44,827 bases of DNA from the NCBI GenBank assembly GCA_022848865.1, contig JAJISE010000012.1, forward strand, positions 1 to 44,827, read 5' to 3'. Both the position numbers and the translations under genes were made by a program. Of the stretch, positions 1-7,449 are shown piece after piece (the first letter of the stretch is position 1; the number at the start of each line of letters is the position of its first letter). Source of the stretch: Candidatus Thermoplasmatota archaeon. Its GTDB lineage: Archaea > Thermoplasmatota > Thermoplasmata > RBG-16-68-12 > JAGMCJ01. A model generated the notes under the pieces. It was not told the origin of the DNA. It ran no database searches and worked only from the letters and a program-made list of their open reading frames with translations.

Positions 1-247
1 CTTCGACGCGAGATCGGAGGGCGAGACGGTCGGGGACATCGCCAAGAAAGATGGAGAGGGCAATCCACTGTTCGCGGAGATACGCAGGCTGGGCTTCATA
101 CGCGAGCTGCCGCTCATTGTTCATACACTGAGGGTATTCGCTGAGGGGGATGTCCGAATCGAGGGCGGAACGGTCGTTGCCCATGGCCAACCAGTCCCTG
201 GCGGGTACGATCTCTCAGAGGCGATTGACAAGGCAGTATCCACCTAG
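1..247 (+). CDS. C-terminal fragment of an unrecognised protein
   Basis: The window opens inside a reading frame that runs from base 2 to a TAG at 245-247 and gives about 81 residues. Codon use is as GC-rich as in the genes that follow. The fragment has mixed charge, no Cys pair and no membrane segment, and it ends in AIDKAVST. I do not recognise the family. It lies 65-77 nt upstream of the corrinoid-activation gene on the same strand, so it could belong to the same Wood-Ljungdahl accessory operon; that is inference from position only. Confidence 0.6.
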   Translation, partial: FDARSEGETVGDIAKKDGEGNPLFAEIRRLGFIRELPLIVHTLRVFAEGDVRIEGGTVVAHGQPVPGGYDLSEAIDKAVST

Positions 248-312
248 CGGAAGAGAAGGCGCTTCTCCCTGCAGGCAGTCGAAAACGTTTATCTATAGAG
301 CAGGACTTCGGA

Positions 313-2199
313 ATGCTGGGAGACATGGCTAAGAAGGTGCAGGTCAGGTTCCTACCAGGCGACAAGACGATAGAGGTCGACAAGGGCACGGACCTCCTCG
401 ACGCAGCGATCGAGGGCGACATCTACATCGATTCCATCTGCGGCGGTCGAGGCAAGTGCGGTAAGTGCAAGGTCATCGTTCAGGCGGGAGATGTTACAGC
501 CGAGAAGACGGAGCTTCTCGAACCTGACGAGATCAAGAAGGGTTATCACCTCGCATGCATGACCCGGGCGGAGGGCGACGTCGAAGTCCTCGTCCCTGAA
601 GAGAGCCGCATGGGGCTGCTTCAGATACTCATGAAGGCCGACGTCGTGGAGGCGGAGAAGCTGGACCCGCCCATCATGAAATTCCATTTCAAGCTGAGCG
701 AGCCCACGCTGACGGACAATCTGAGCGACCTGGACCGCCTGAAGCGAGCTCTGAGCGACCACGGGATCGAGGACATCATGGGCCCCCTGCCCGTGATGAG
801 GAGGATGAGCGACCTCTTCAGGAAGAGCGAGTGGGACGTGACGGCCACGGTCGTGGAGGACGGCGAGTGCCACGAGCTCGTGCATCTGCAGGGTGGAGAC
901 ACATCCGCGAGGAACTTCAGTCTGGCGGTGGACGTGGGGACCACGACCGTCGTCGCCGAGCTCGTGAACCTGAGCAGCGGGGAGATAGTAGCGAAGGAGG
1001 CAGCCTACAACAAGCAGGTGATCCACGGCGAGGACGTCCTCACCAGGATTCTTCACGCCGAGGAGGAGAAGGGCGGGCTGAAGGACCTCAGAATGCTGAT
1101 CGTGGAGACGATTAACTATCTCCTCAAGGAGATGATGGACGAGGCGGGAGTGCGTCGGAACGAGATCTGCTACGCCGCCGCGGCCGGGAACACCGTGATG
1201 ACCCATCTGCTTCTCGGACTGAACCCGGCGCACATCAGGCGGGAGCCGTACATCCCGTCCGCGAACTTCTTCCCGCTCATCAAGGCCAGGGAGACCGGCA
1301 TCAAGATCAACCCAGAGGGCTACGTCTACATCCTGCCGTGTCGGAGTAGCTACGTCGGCGGGGACATCACGGCGGACGTGCTGGCGTCAGCGCTGCACAA
1401 GACGGATAAGCTCTCCATGCTGATTGACGTCGGGACGAACGGCGAGGTCGTTCTCGGGAACAAGGACTGGATGGTCTCCTGCTCGTGCTCGGCGGGCCCG
1501 GCGTTCGAGGGCGGCGAGGTCGATTACGGCATCCGGGCAATGGTCGGTGCGATAGAGAAAGTGACCCTCACCACGGACCTTGAGGTCAAGTACAAGACGA
1601 TAGGGGACGTGAAGCCCAAAGGCATCTGCGGCACCGGTCTCATCGACCTTCTCGCGGAGATGTTCATGCACGGCGTCATCGACCGTTCAGGGAGGATCAG
1701 GTCGCTCAAGACCCCGAGGGTCCGCGACGGCCCCGAGGGCAAGGAGTTCGTCGTCGTCTGGGCGGACGAGACCAGGATATACAATGACATGGTCATCACA
1801 GAGGTCGACATCAGGAACATCATCAGGACGAAGGCGGCGGTCTACGCTGCCGCGACCGTGCTGCTGAAGACGATGAACTGCTCCTTCGACGACGTCGAGC
1901 AGATATTCATCGCTGGCGGCTTCGGGAACTATCTGGACACGAGGAAGAGCATATGGCTCGGCCTGCTTCCCGACGTGGACCCTGACAAGTTCAGGTTCAT
2001 CGGGAACGGGTCTTTGGCGGGCGCTCGCTTGACGATCCTGTCGAAGAAGAGCAAGCAGGAGGCGATCGATATCGCCAAGAAGATGACCTACATCGAGCTT
2101 AGCGTCACACCGTCATTCTTCAACGAGTTCACCTCCGCCATGTTCTTGCCTCATACCGACCTAGAGAAGTTCCCGAGCGCCAGGGAGCTGGTCATCTGA
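313..2199 (+). CDS. acsV: AcsV-like corrinoid activation protein (2Fe-2S ferredoxin + ASKHA ATPase)
   Basis: Predicted ATP-dependent reductive activator that returns inactive Co(II) corrinoid protein to Co(I). The first ~95 residues are a plant-type [2Fe-2S] ferredoxin with Cys43, 49 and 52 (C-x5-C-x2-C) and Cys82. The C-terminal two thirds are the ASKHA ATPase of this family, visible as VDVGTTTVVAEL near residue 206, IDVGTNGEVVLG near 375 and IAGGFGNYLDTRKS near 535. The length of 628 aa is normal for AcsV/RamA-like proteins, though the extra 4Fe-4S domain of RamA is not seen. Two in-frame ATGs (313 and 325) compete: GGGAG lies only 2 nt before 325, while a weaker GCAGGA precedes 313. The natural substrate is probably the AcsC/AcsD corrinoid protein encoded convergently at 5141-7437. 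Co-directional with the methyltransferase, CooC and DUF166 genes. Confidence 0.9.
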   Translation: MLGDMAKKVQVRFLPGDKTIEVDKGTDLLDAAIEGDIYIDSICGGRGKCGKCKVIVQAGDVTAEKTELLEPDEIKKGYHLACMTRAEGDVEVLVPEESRMGLLQILMKADVVEAEKLDPPIMKFHFKLSEPTLTDNLSDLDRLKRALSDHGIEDIMGPLPVMRRMSDLFRKSEWDVTATVVEDGECHELVHLQGGDTSARNFSLAVDVGTTTVVAELVNLSSGEIVAKEAAYNKQVIHGEDVLTRILHAEEEKGGLKDLRMLIVETINYLLKEMMDEAGVRRNEICYAAAAGNTVMTHLLLGLNPAHIRREPYIPSANFFPLIKARETGIKINPEGYVYILPCRSSYVGGDITADVLASALHKTDKLSMLIDVGTNGEVVLGNKDWMVSCSCSAGPAFEGGEVDYGIRAMVGAIEKVTLTTDLEVKYKTIGDVKPKGICGTGLIDLLAEMFMHGVIDRSGRIRSLKTPRVRDGPEGKEFVVVWADETRIYNDMVITEVDIRNIIRTKAAVYAAATVLLKTMNCSFDDVEQIFIAGGFGNYLDTRKSIWLGLLPDVDPDKFRFIGNGSLAGARLTILSKKSKQEAIDIAKKMTYIELSVTPSFFNEFTSAMFLPHTDLEKFPSARELVI

Positions 2200-2222
2200 C
2201 CTTCCGTGCGGGTTTCCTTCCG

Positions 2223-3224
2223 ATGACCGTTGGAAGCCTCCCGCACACTGACGTCAAAAAGGCCGTGGACCTCGTTTTGAAATACACGCCCGAGGTCCCG
2301 ACCTGGCCACAGCTTCCCCGCCGGGGATTCAAGGAGAACATGTACGCCCAGTACTCGCAGAGCATCCCTGGCATCTGGATGGAGGATGACAGGATATTCG
2401 TGAATCCCGGGGAGGCCTCTGAGATCGAGTCCTTCTACGAGAAGGTCATCGAGGAGGATTTGGAGTACTTCTCGCTGTCGCCCGAGTTCGCCACCGCATT
2501 CTTCGAGTTCGAGCGGGCAGTGAAGGGAACCCCCGCCAAGATAGTTCGAGGGCAGGTCACGGGACCCATCAGCTTGGGTCTCAACCTGACGTACGAGGAC
2601 AAGAGATCGCTTCTGTACGACGACACGTACAAGGAGATCATCACGAAGACGGTCAACATGACCGCCCGTTGGATGGCGAACCGTCTCTCTGGTCTACACG
2701 AGAACACACTGGTCGTCTTCGACGAGCCGTATCTCAACATGTATGGCTCGGCCTTCCTGAACATCGGCAAGGACGAGGTCCTCACATTGTTCGAGGACGT
2801 GGTCAGCGACCTTGGCGGGCTGAGCGGGTTCCACTGTTGCGGGAACACGGAATGGCCGCTCATCCTGCGGTCTCCCGCCAGTATGCTCTCCTTCGACGCC
2901 TACAACTACGGTCACACGCTCTCGCTCTATCCCGAGGATGTGTCAGCCTTCCTGGACCGGGGAGGGATTATCGCGTGGGGTGTCGTGCCTTCCACTCCCG
3001 AGCCCTTCGACGCGGAGAATCTGCAAAGCCTTATAGGGAAGCTTGAAAATAATATTGGACTGCTGGCAGACAAAGGTGTGGACGAGGAAAGGATCCACAG
3101 GCAGTCCCTTGTGACGCCCATGTGCGGCCTCTCAGGCCTCAGCGAGGATCAGGCGGAGGCGGCCCTGAGGATGACGAGGGAACTATCCAGCCACATGCGT
3201 GAGAAGTACGGTCTGGAGGACTGA
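2223..3224 (+). CDS. UroD/MetE-superfamily methyltransferase-like protein
   Basis: A 333-aa protein of the uroporphyrinogen decarboxylase / cobalamin-independent methionine synthase superfamily. The N-terminal GSLPH signature is typical. The zinc-site positions look MetE- or MtaA-like: FHCCGN (His-x-Cys) in the middle and TPMCGLSG near the C-terminus give one His and two Cys candidates. The N-terminal half of full-length MetE is absent, so this corresponds to a core catalytic barrel. It starts 23 nt after acsV and its TGA at 3222-3224 is followed at 3226 by the cooC ATG, so it belongs to that operon. Inference: it moves methyl groups to or from the corrinoid iron-sulfur protein, either to homocysteine (a core-MetE) or as a stand-in for the methyltransferase AcsE, which is not seen here. 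Confidence 0.8.
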   Translation: MTVGSLPHTDVKKAVDLVLKYTPEVPTWPQLPRRGFKENMYAQYSQSIPGIWMEDDRIFVNPGEASEIESFYEKVIEEDLEYFSLSPEFATAFFEFERAVKGTPAKIVRGQVTGPISLGLNLTYEDKRSLLYDDTYKEIITKTVNMTARWMANRLSGLHENTLVVFDEPYLNMYGSAFLNIGKDEVLTLFEDVVSDLGGLSGFHCCGNTEWPLILRSPASMLSFDAYNYGHTLSLYPEDVSAFLDRGGIIAWGVVPSTPEPFDAENLQSLIGKLENNIGLLADKGVDEERIHRQSLVTPMCGLSGLSEDQAEAALRMTRELSSHMREKYGLED

Positions 3225-3225
3225 G

Positions 3226-3972
3226 ATGGGAAAGACCATCGCCGTTTCGGGCAAGGGCGGCGTGGGGAAGTCCACGTTCGCGACGCTTCTGATAAAGGCG
3301 CTCAGCGAGAAGTCCGTGGTTCTGGCGGTCGACGCAGACCCCAACTCGACGCTCGACGTGATGCTGGGGGTCGAAGTGAACCAGACCATCGGCGATCTCA
3401 GAGAGGACCTGCTCAAGAACGTTGGTGATTTGTCCCCCGCTATGTCCAAGCAGGACTACGTGGACTATAACCTCCGCATGGCCATGACCGAGGGCGACAA
3501 GTTCGACCTCGTTGCGATGGGCAGACAGGAGGGTCCGGGCTGCTACTGCTACATCAACAACATCCTTCGGACGTATCTGGACCAGCTCTCGGCGAACTAC
3601 GATTACGTGGTCATAGACAACGAGGCCGGGATGGAGCACCTCAGCAGGAGGACCACAAGGAACGTCGATATGATGTTCATACTGTCGGACCCGACCAAAC
3701 ACGGCGTGGTGACCGCTGGAAGGATCAGGGAACTGAGCGGGAGCCTAGACCTGAAGGTGAAGGACAGATGCCTGGTCATCAGTCGCACCGCCGAGATCCC
3801 GGAGCTCCTCAGCCCGGTCATCGAGGAGGCTGGTTTTGACTGCAGGGAAGTGTTCCCCGAGGACCAGAACATAATGGAGTCCTCCCTGACCGGGGATCCG
3901 CTCATCGATCTCCCCGCGGACAGCGTCGCCTACAGGCGGGCCAAGGAGATTCTCGCCAAGCTGAACATCTAG
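3226..3972 (+). CDS. cooC: CooC/AcsF-type nickel-insertion ATPase (copy 1)
   Basis: MinD/ParA-fold ATPase that loads nickel into CO dehydrogenase or acetyl-CoA synthase. From the ATG at 3226 the protein has 248 aa. It has a deviant Walker A (GKGGVGKST, residues 9-17), a DADPN switch, and the CooC-specific CxC motif (Cys106 and Cys108 in GCYCY) that binds nickel at the dimer interface. The frame is open 27 bases further upstream, but the ATG one base after the preceding TGA fits the family N-terminus MGKTIAVSGKGG. A second CooC lies at 12460-13251. One may serve the CODH C-cluster and the other the ACS A-cluster, as proposed for CooC versus AcsF; the sequence does not say which. Confidence 0.93.
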   Translation: MGKTIAVSGKGGVGKSTFATLLIKALSEKSVVLAVDADPNSTLDVMLGVEVNQTIGDLREDLLKNVGDLSPAMSKQDYVDYNLRMAMTEGDKFDLVAMGRQEGPGCYCYINNILRTYLDQLSANYDYVVIDNEAGMEHLSRRTTRNVDMMFILSDPTKHGVVTAGRIRELSGSLDLKVKDRCLVISRTAEIPELLSPVIEEAGFDCREVFPEDQNIMESSLTGDPLIDLPADSVAYRRAKEILAKLNI

Positions 3973-4006
3973 CCACCGCGCGATTTCAAGTCGGCAGAGG
4001 CACTAC

Positions 4007-5140
4007 ATGAGAAAGGAAGTCACATTTGGCAAAGAATACACTGGAAGCGATGTTGTAGCGGCCCTCAGGTCGTCTGCATCCAGCACGGGGTCGTTGCGCT
4101 TTGACTACGTTCCCGAGCGGGTCTATCTGAAGGGGCAGAAGGAGAAGGAGGTCTTTTCGAACCTTCGACTGACAATCGGCGACAAAGAGGTATGCGTTCT
4201 CGTGGGAGAGGAAACCGAGCTTCGGGGCGATGCGAAGTACTCATCCATCACTCTAGAGATTGGCGAAGACCTCGATTTGGACGAAGACTTCGAGAAGAAT
4301 CTCCTTGAGGCTCTGGAGAGAGGGCCGACCTATCGCGTCGAGCGGGCCGCGGAGAAGGAGGAGGAAATCCAGAAGCGGGAGCTGACGGCCGAGGAACTCG
4401 AGCGGATAGGCAAAGGAGAAATGACGATTCTCGCGCTCGTTCAGGGTGAGTACGGTGAGCGCATCGCCAAGAATGTTCAGGACAACGGTCCCGAGGGCTT
4501 CAAGGTGGAGACACTGACCCTCCCTGAGGATCTGCCCCTCGTCATCGACGACCCCGCCGAGTTCCTGCCAGAGTCCGTGCCCAAAGCGGACCTGGTACTC
4601 GCTCTGCAGGAGAACTCGAGCGCCGCTCAACTGATCGTAGACATAGTGAAGGCCGCAGATGCGATTGCGCTTATCGCACCGGTGGACAGCTCACAGTGGC
4701 TGCCGCTCGGGATGAAGACCCAGATCAAGCGGGAACTCTCGAAGATCGGAATCGCAACCGCGTTCCCGAGGCCCTTCTGCACCCTCGATGAGGTGGGCGA
4801 TCCTATCATCGACAAGTTCGTGGAGTTCTTTGGAAGGCCCATACTGGACGTGAAGGTCGAGAAGAACACCGTGACGGGGACGGAGGTCGTGCGTGACTCG
4901 CCCTGCGGCTGCGGAAGGTTCGTTGCCGATAAACTCCCAGGAACGGAGGTCAGGGATGCCGTGGAGAAGGCGGGGCTTGCGCACCATCACTATCCATGCT
5001 TGTGCTCGATGAACGTCGAGGACGACCTCGGGGACACTCTGATGCACGTCTCCGGTCTGCAGATGAAGAAGACCGTGGACAAGTCACTCGAGCCGATCAG
5101 GAAGAAAGAGGCGAGCTACATAGACCCGACGCAGATGTAG
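4007..5140 (+). CDS. DUF166-family protein with four-cysteine C-terminal motif
   Basis: A 377-aa protein. Residues ~138-355 match the DUF166 family, which is mostly archaeal. The family is sometimes labelled thymidylate synthase in databases, a label I do not trust. The C-terminal region carries CGC at Cys300/302 and CLC at Cys331/333, with GRFVAD between and LGDTLMHVSGLQ after, which suggests a metal or Fe-S site. The first ~135 residues are an extra acidic domain that I do not recognise. The TAG at 5138-5140 abuts the stop of acsC on the other strand with no base between. The position at the end of an acsV-methyltransferase-cooC run points to CODH/ACS or corrinoid protein maturation; this is inference, as no function is established that I know of. 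Confidence 0.75.
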   Translation: MRKEVTFGKEYTGSDVVAALRSSASSTGSLRFDYVPERVYLKGQKEKEVFSNLRLTIGDKEVCVLVGEETELRGDAKYSSITLEIGEDLDLDEDFEKNLLEALERGPTYRVERAAEKEEEIQKRELTAEELERIGKGEMTILALVQGEYGERIAKNVQDNGPEGFKVETLTLPEDLPLVIDDPAEFLPESVPKADLVLALQENSSAAQLIVDIVKAADAIALIAPVDSSQWLPLGMKTQIKRELSKIGIATAFPRPFCTLDEVGDPIIDKFVEFFGRPILDVKVEKNTVTGTEVVRDSPCGCGRFVADKLPGTEVRDAVEKAGLAHHHYPCLCSMNVEDDLGDTLMHVSGLQMKKTVDKSLEPIRKKEASYIDPTQM

Positions 5141-6475
5141 CTAGGCGCCAGCGTATTCTCTCAGGTACTTCGGAAGGCCGGAGGAATCCCTCGGTCCAAC
5201 GACCACTTCCCAGCCGGAGTTCTCGTTGAGCTTTCCGCTCATCCTCGCCACCTGTCCGGGGATGATGATCTTCTTGTGATTGACCTTGTCCGCGATCCCG
5301 CAGCTCTCTATCAGCTCCGTAGCCGTGTCGGCGGTGAACTTGTCCGCCGCGAATGCCGTCATCACGGACAGACCCTCGGAATCGGCCACGAGGAGATAGC
5401 TCGGGACCTTGCTCGTCTCGATGTCCCCCGCGACGGTGAAGTAAGTGAGCGAGAAGTTCGTTGTGATCAGCACCGGTGAGTCCTCGGCGGGTCCGTTCAG
5501 CTCGTATATGCCAGGCTTCACCTGTATGGGCTTCTGCGGGTCCGTGTAGATGTTCTGCCTGAGCGTGAGCAGCGGATACATGATGGCCCTGTCCGCCTCC
5601 TTCATAACGACGATGGAAGCGTACTTCACGGTTCCTATCGCGGCTTCCAGACCCTCGCTCGCGCCCTCACCCCCGGCGAACATGATGACCGGATAGCCGA
5701 GAGGTCTGAAGAGCTTCTTTATGGCGAGCCGCCTGACCAGCGTGAGCTCCTGGAACAACCTGCCCAGGGGTTTCTTGCCGAGGTCAAGGACGATGTCCTC
5801 CACACCCGCCTCCTTCACCTTCTTGCTCAGTTCAGCGAGTTCCTCCAACCCCGAGTCCTCTAGGACCGCCAGCGGGCAGTTGTTCGCCTTCGCGAGTTCC
5901 GCCATCTTCTCGTAGTTGTCCTTGGTCGCGGCGTGAATGAGCGGTCTGTCAGAGCCGCAGACCTTCAGCCCTTCCTCCATGACCGCTGGGTTCTGCGACA
6001 CGAGCACGAGCGGTACCGATGTCTTCCCCTTCACCGCGGAGACGGCGGAAGAGAACTTCGCTGGATCGTCCGACTTCGAGCGGATTGCGATCATGTCAAG
6101 TTGCATCTCCTCCCCCACTCGCTCGAACTTCATCTCCTCGGTTGCCTGGACCTTGGACTCTATGTCTGGAGAGTCATCATCGACCATCAGGGCGTACGCT
6201 ACAGGATGGTAGAACGTCTTCTCGTGCCTATGCATGACGACCTCGTCTCCCATCTCGATCTCCCTGTCCCCAGAGCCCACCTTCACCAGTTTTATCGGCG
6301 GTGCGGCTGAGGATTCCAGCAGTTCCTTTGCCTCGTCCGAGACGTCCGGACAGGCGTCGATGCTCGCCTTCTTGTTGGCCAGCTGCATCGCGAACGCGAG
6401 GCATGTTGGGAACCCGCATTTCCCGCAGTTCGTCTGCGGCAGTTTCTTGTAGATGTCAAGGGCAGTGAGCGCCAT
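5141..6475 (-). CDS. acsC: Corrinoid iron-sulfur protein large subunit (AcsC / CdhE, gamma)
   Basis: Large subunit of the methyl-carrying corrinoid/Fe-S protein of the Wood-Ljungdahl pathway. The N-terminal 4Fe-4S domain shows Cys17, 20, 25 and 42 in the CGKCGFPTC motif. The following TIM-barrel and C-terminal corrinoid-binding region continue to residue 444, almost exactly the length of bacterial AcsC. It is the last gene of the operon ferredoxin-acsA-acsB-acsD-acsC. Its ATG overlaps the acsD stop by one base (TAATG), with GGAGGTG seven bases ahead, so the two subunits are probably translationally coupled. It converges with the DUF166 gene with zero spacing, leaving no room for a separate terminator. 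Confidence 0.95.
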   Translation of the reverse strand: MALTALDIYKKLPQTNCGKCGFPTCLAFAMQLANKKASIDACPDVSDEAKELLESSAAPPIKLVKVGSGDREIEMGDEVVMHRHEKTFYHPVAYALMVDDDSPDIESKVQATEEMKFERVGEEMQLDMIAIRSKSDDPAKFSSAVSAVKGKTSVPLVLVSQNPAVMEEGLKVCGSDRPLIHAATKDNYEKMAELAKANNCPLAVLEDSGLEELAELSKKVKEAGVEDIVLDLGKKPLGRLFQELTLVRRLAIKKLFRPLGYPVIMFAGGEGASEGLEAAIGTVKYASIVVMKEADRAIMYPLLTLRQNIYTDPQKPIQVKPGIYELNGPAEDSPVLITTNFSLTYFTVAGDIETSKVPSYLLVADSEGLSVMTAFAADKFTADTATELIESCGIADKVNHKKIIIPGQVARMSGKLNENSGWEVVVGPRDSSGLPKYLREYAGA

Positions 6476-7437
6476 TACTGCTCACCTCCTCCATGGAGGC
6501 TCTTGACCGACTCCTTGACGTGCTTGACAGCGTCCGGATGTCTCATGAGAAGCGCGTCCGCGCCCGCCAGCAGGGCGGACAGACCGGTCGTGGCCTCCCA
6601 GAACACGGCTCGGGAAGTGAAATCCCCGGTGTCGGCGTCCTCCTTGAACGCCTCCCTCGCGTTCCAGACGCGCGCTGTCCCGCACATTATGGGAACCTGA
6701 AGGATCTTGTCTCCCATGAGCGCAGCGAGCCGGATCCTCTCGATGACAGAGTACGAGTACTCGAGCCCGTATCCTAGCCCCGCCTGAAGCGGGTCCATGA
6801 CGATGTTCTCGAGCTTGACACCGAAATCCGTGAGCAGGATGTTCATCTGCTTCGCCAGGTTGATGTCCAGATTGCTGAACGCCACGATTCCATGGTCGTT
6901 GGACATGGTCGCGACGGATATCGACTTGTACGCGGCCTCCTCCGCGAGACCGAGAAGGCACCTCTCGCCGGCCATAACGTTCGAGGCCATCTCGAGGACC
7001 TTAGCGTCCTTCTCCTCATCCCCGGAGCCGTAAATCAGGAGCGGGACTCCGACCGCTTCCTTGAGCTCCTTGATTGTCTGCTCAGCGTCCTCGACCGAGC
7101 GGTTCTCCTCCTCCGGGTTCGTGCCGATCATCCTGATGCAGATCATGTCCGCGCCGTATTCCTCGACGCACTTCTTGGCCCACTTGCCGGGGTCGTCGAT
7201 GACATCCTCGAAGGGCTTCCTCGCAACCTCTGGATAGTCCTCTCGGACGACGTCGAAGATCTCCATCCCTATCGGCGGCTCGTTCGGATACTCGCCCTCA
7301 AAGCCGAGGAAAGGCAGGCTTGTTGCCCCTCCCAGGGCAACCTTGCTCGTCCGCGTTCCTCCCTCGCTCTCGAGGGCTCCGATGACGACTTGTCCAATCT
7401 TCCCTACCCACTTCTCCTTGGGCAACTCCAATGCCAT
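6475..7437 (-). CDS. acsD: Corrinoid iron-sulfur protein small subunit (AcsD / CdhD, delta)
   Basis: TIM-barrel small subunit that pairs with AcsC to hold the corrinoid. Family features include the opening LPKEKWVGKIGQVVIGA, a central stretch with DMICIRMIGT, and MDPLQAGLGYGLEYSYS. The length of 320 aa matches bacterial AcsD; methanogen CdhD proteins are usually longer. It lies 12 nt downstream of acsB. No cysteine cluster is present, as expected for this subunit. Confidence 0.95.
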   Translation of the reverse strand: MALELPKEKWVGKIGQVVIGALESEGGTRTSKVALGGATSLPFLGFEGEYPNEPPIGMEIFDVVREDYPEVARKPFEDVIDDPGKWAKKCVEEYGADMICIRMIGTNPEEENRSVEDAEQTIKELKEAVGVPLLIYGSGDEEKDAKVLEMASNVMAGERCLLGLAEEAAYKSISVATMSNDHGIVAFSNLDINLAKQMNILLTDFGVKLENIVMDPLQAGLGYGLEYSYSVIERIRLAALMGDKILQVPIMCGTARVWNAREAFKEDADTGDFTSRAVFWEATTGLSALLAGADALLMRHPDAVKHVKESVKSLHGGGEQ

Positions 7438-7449
7438 TGTACCAGGCCC

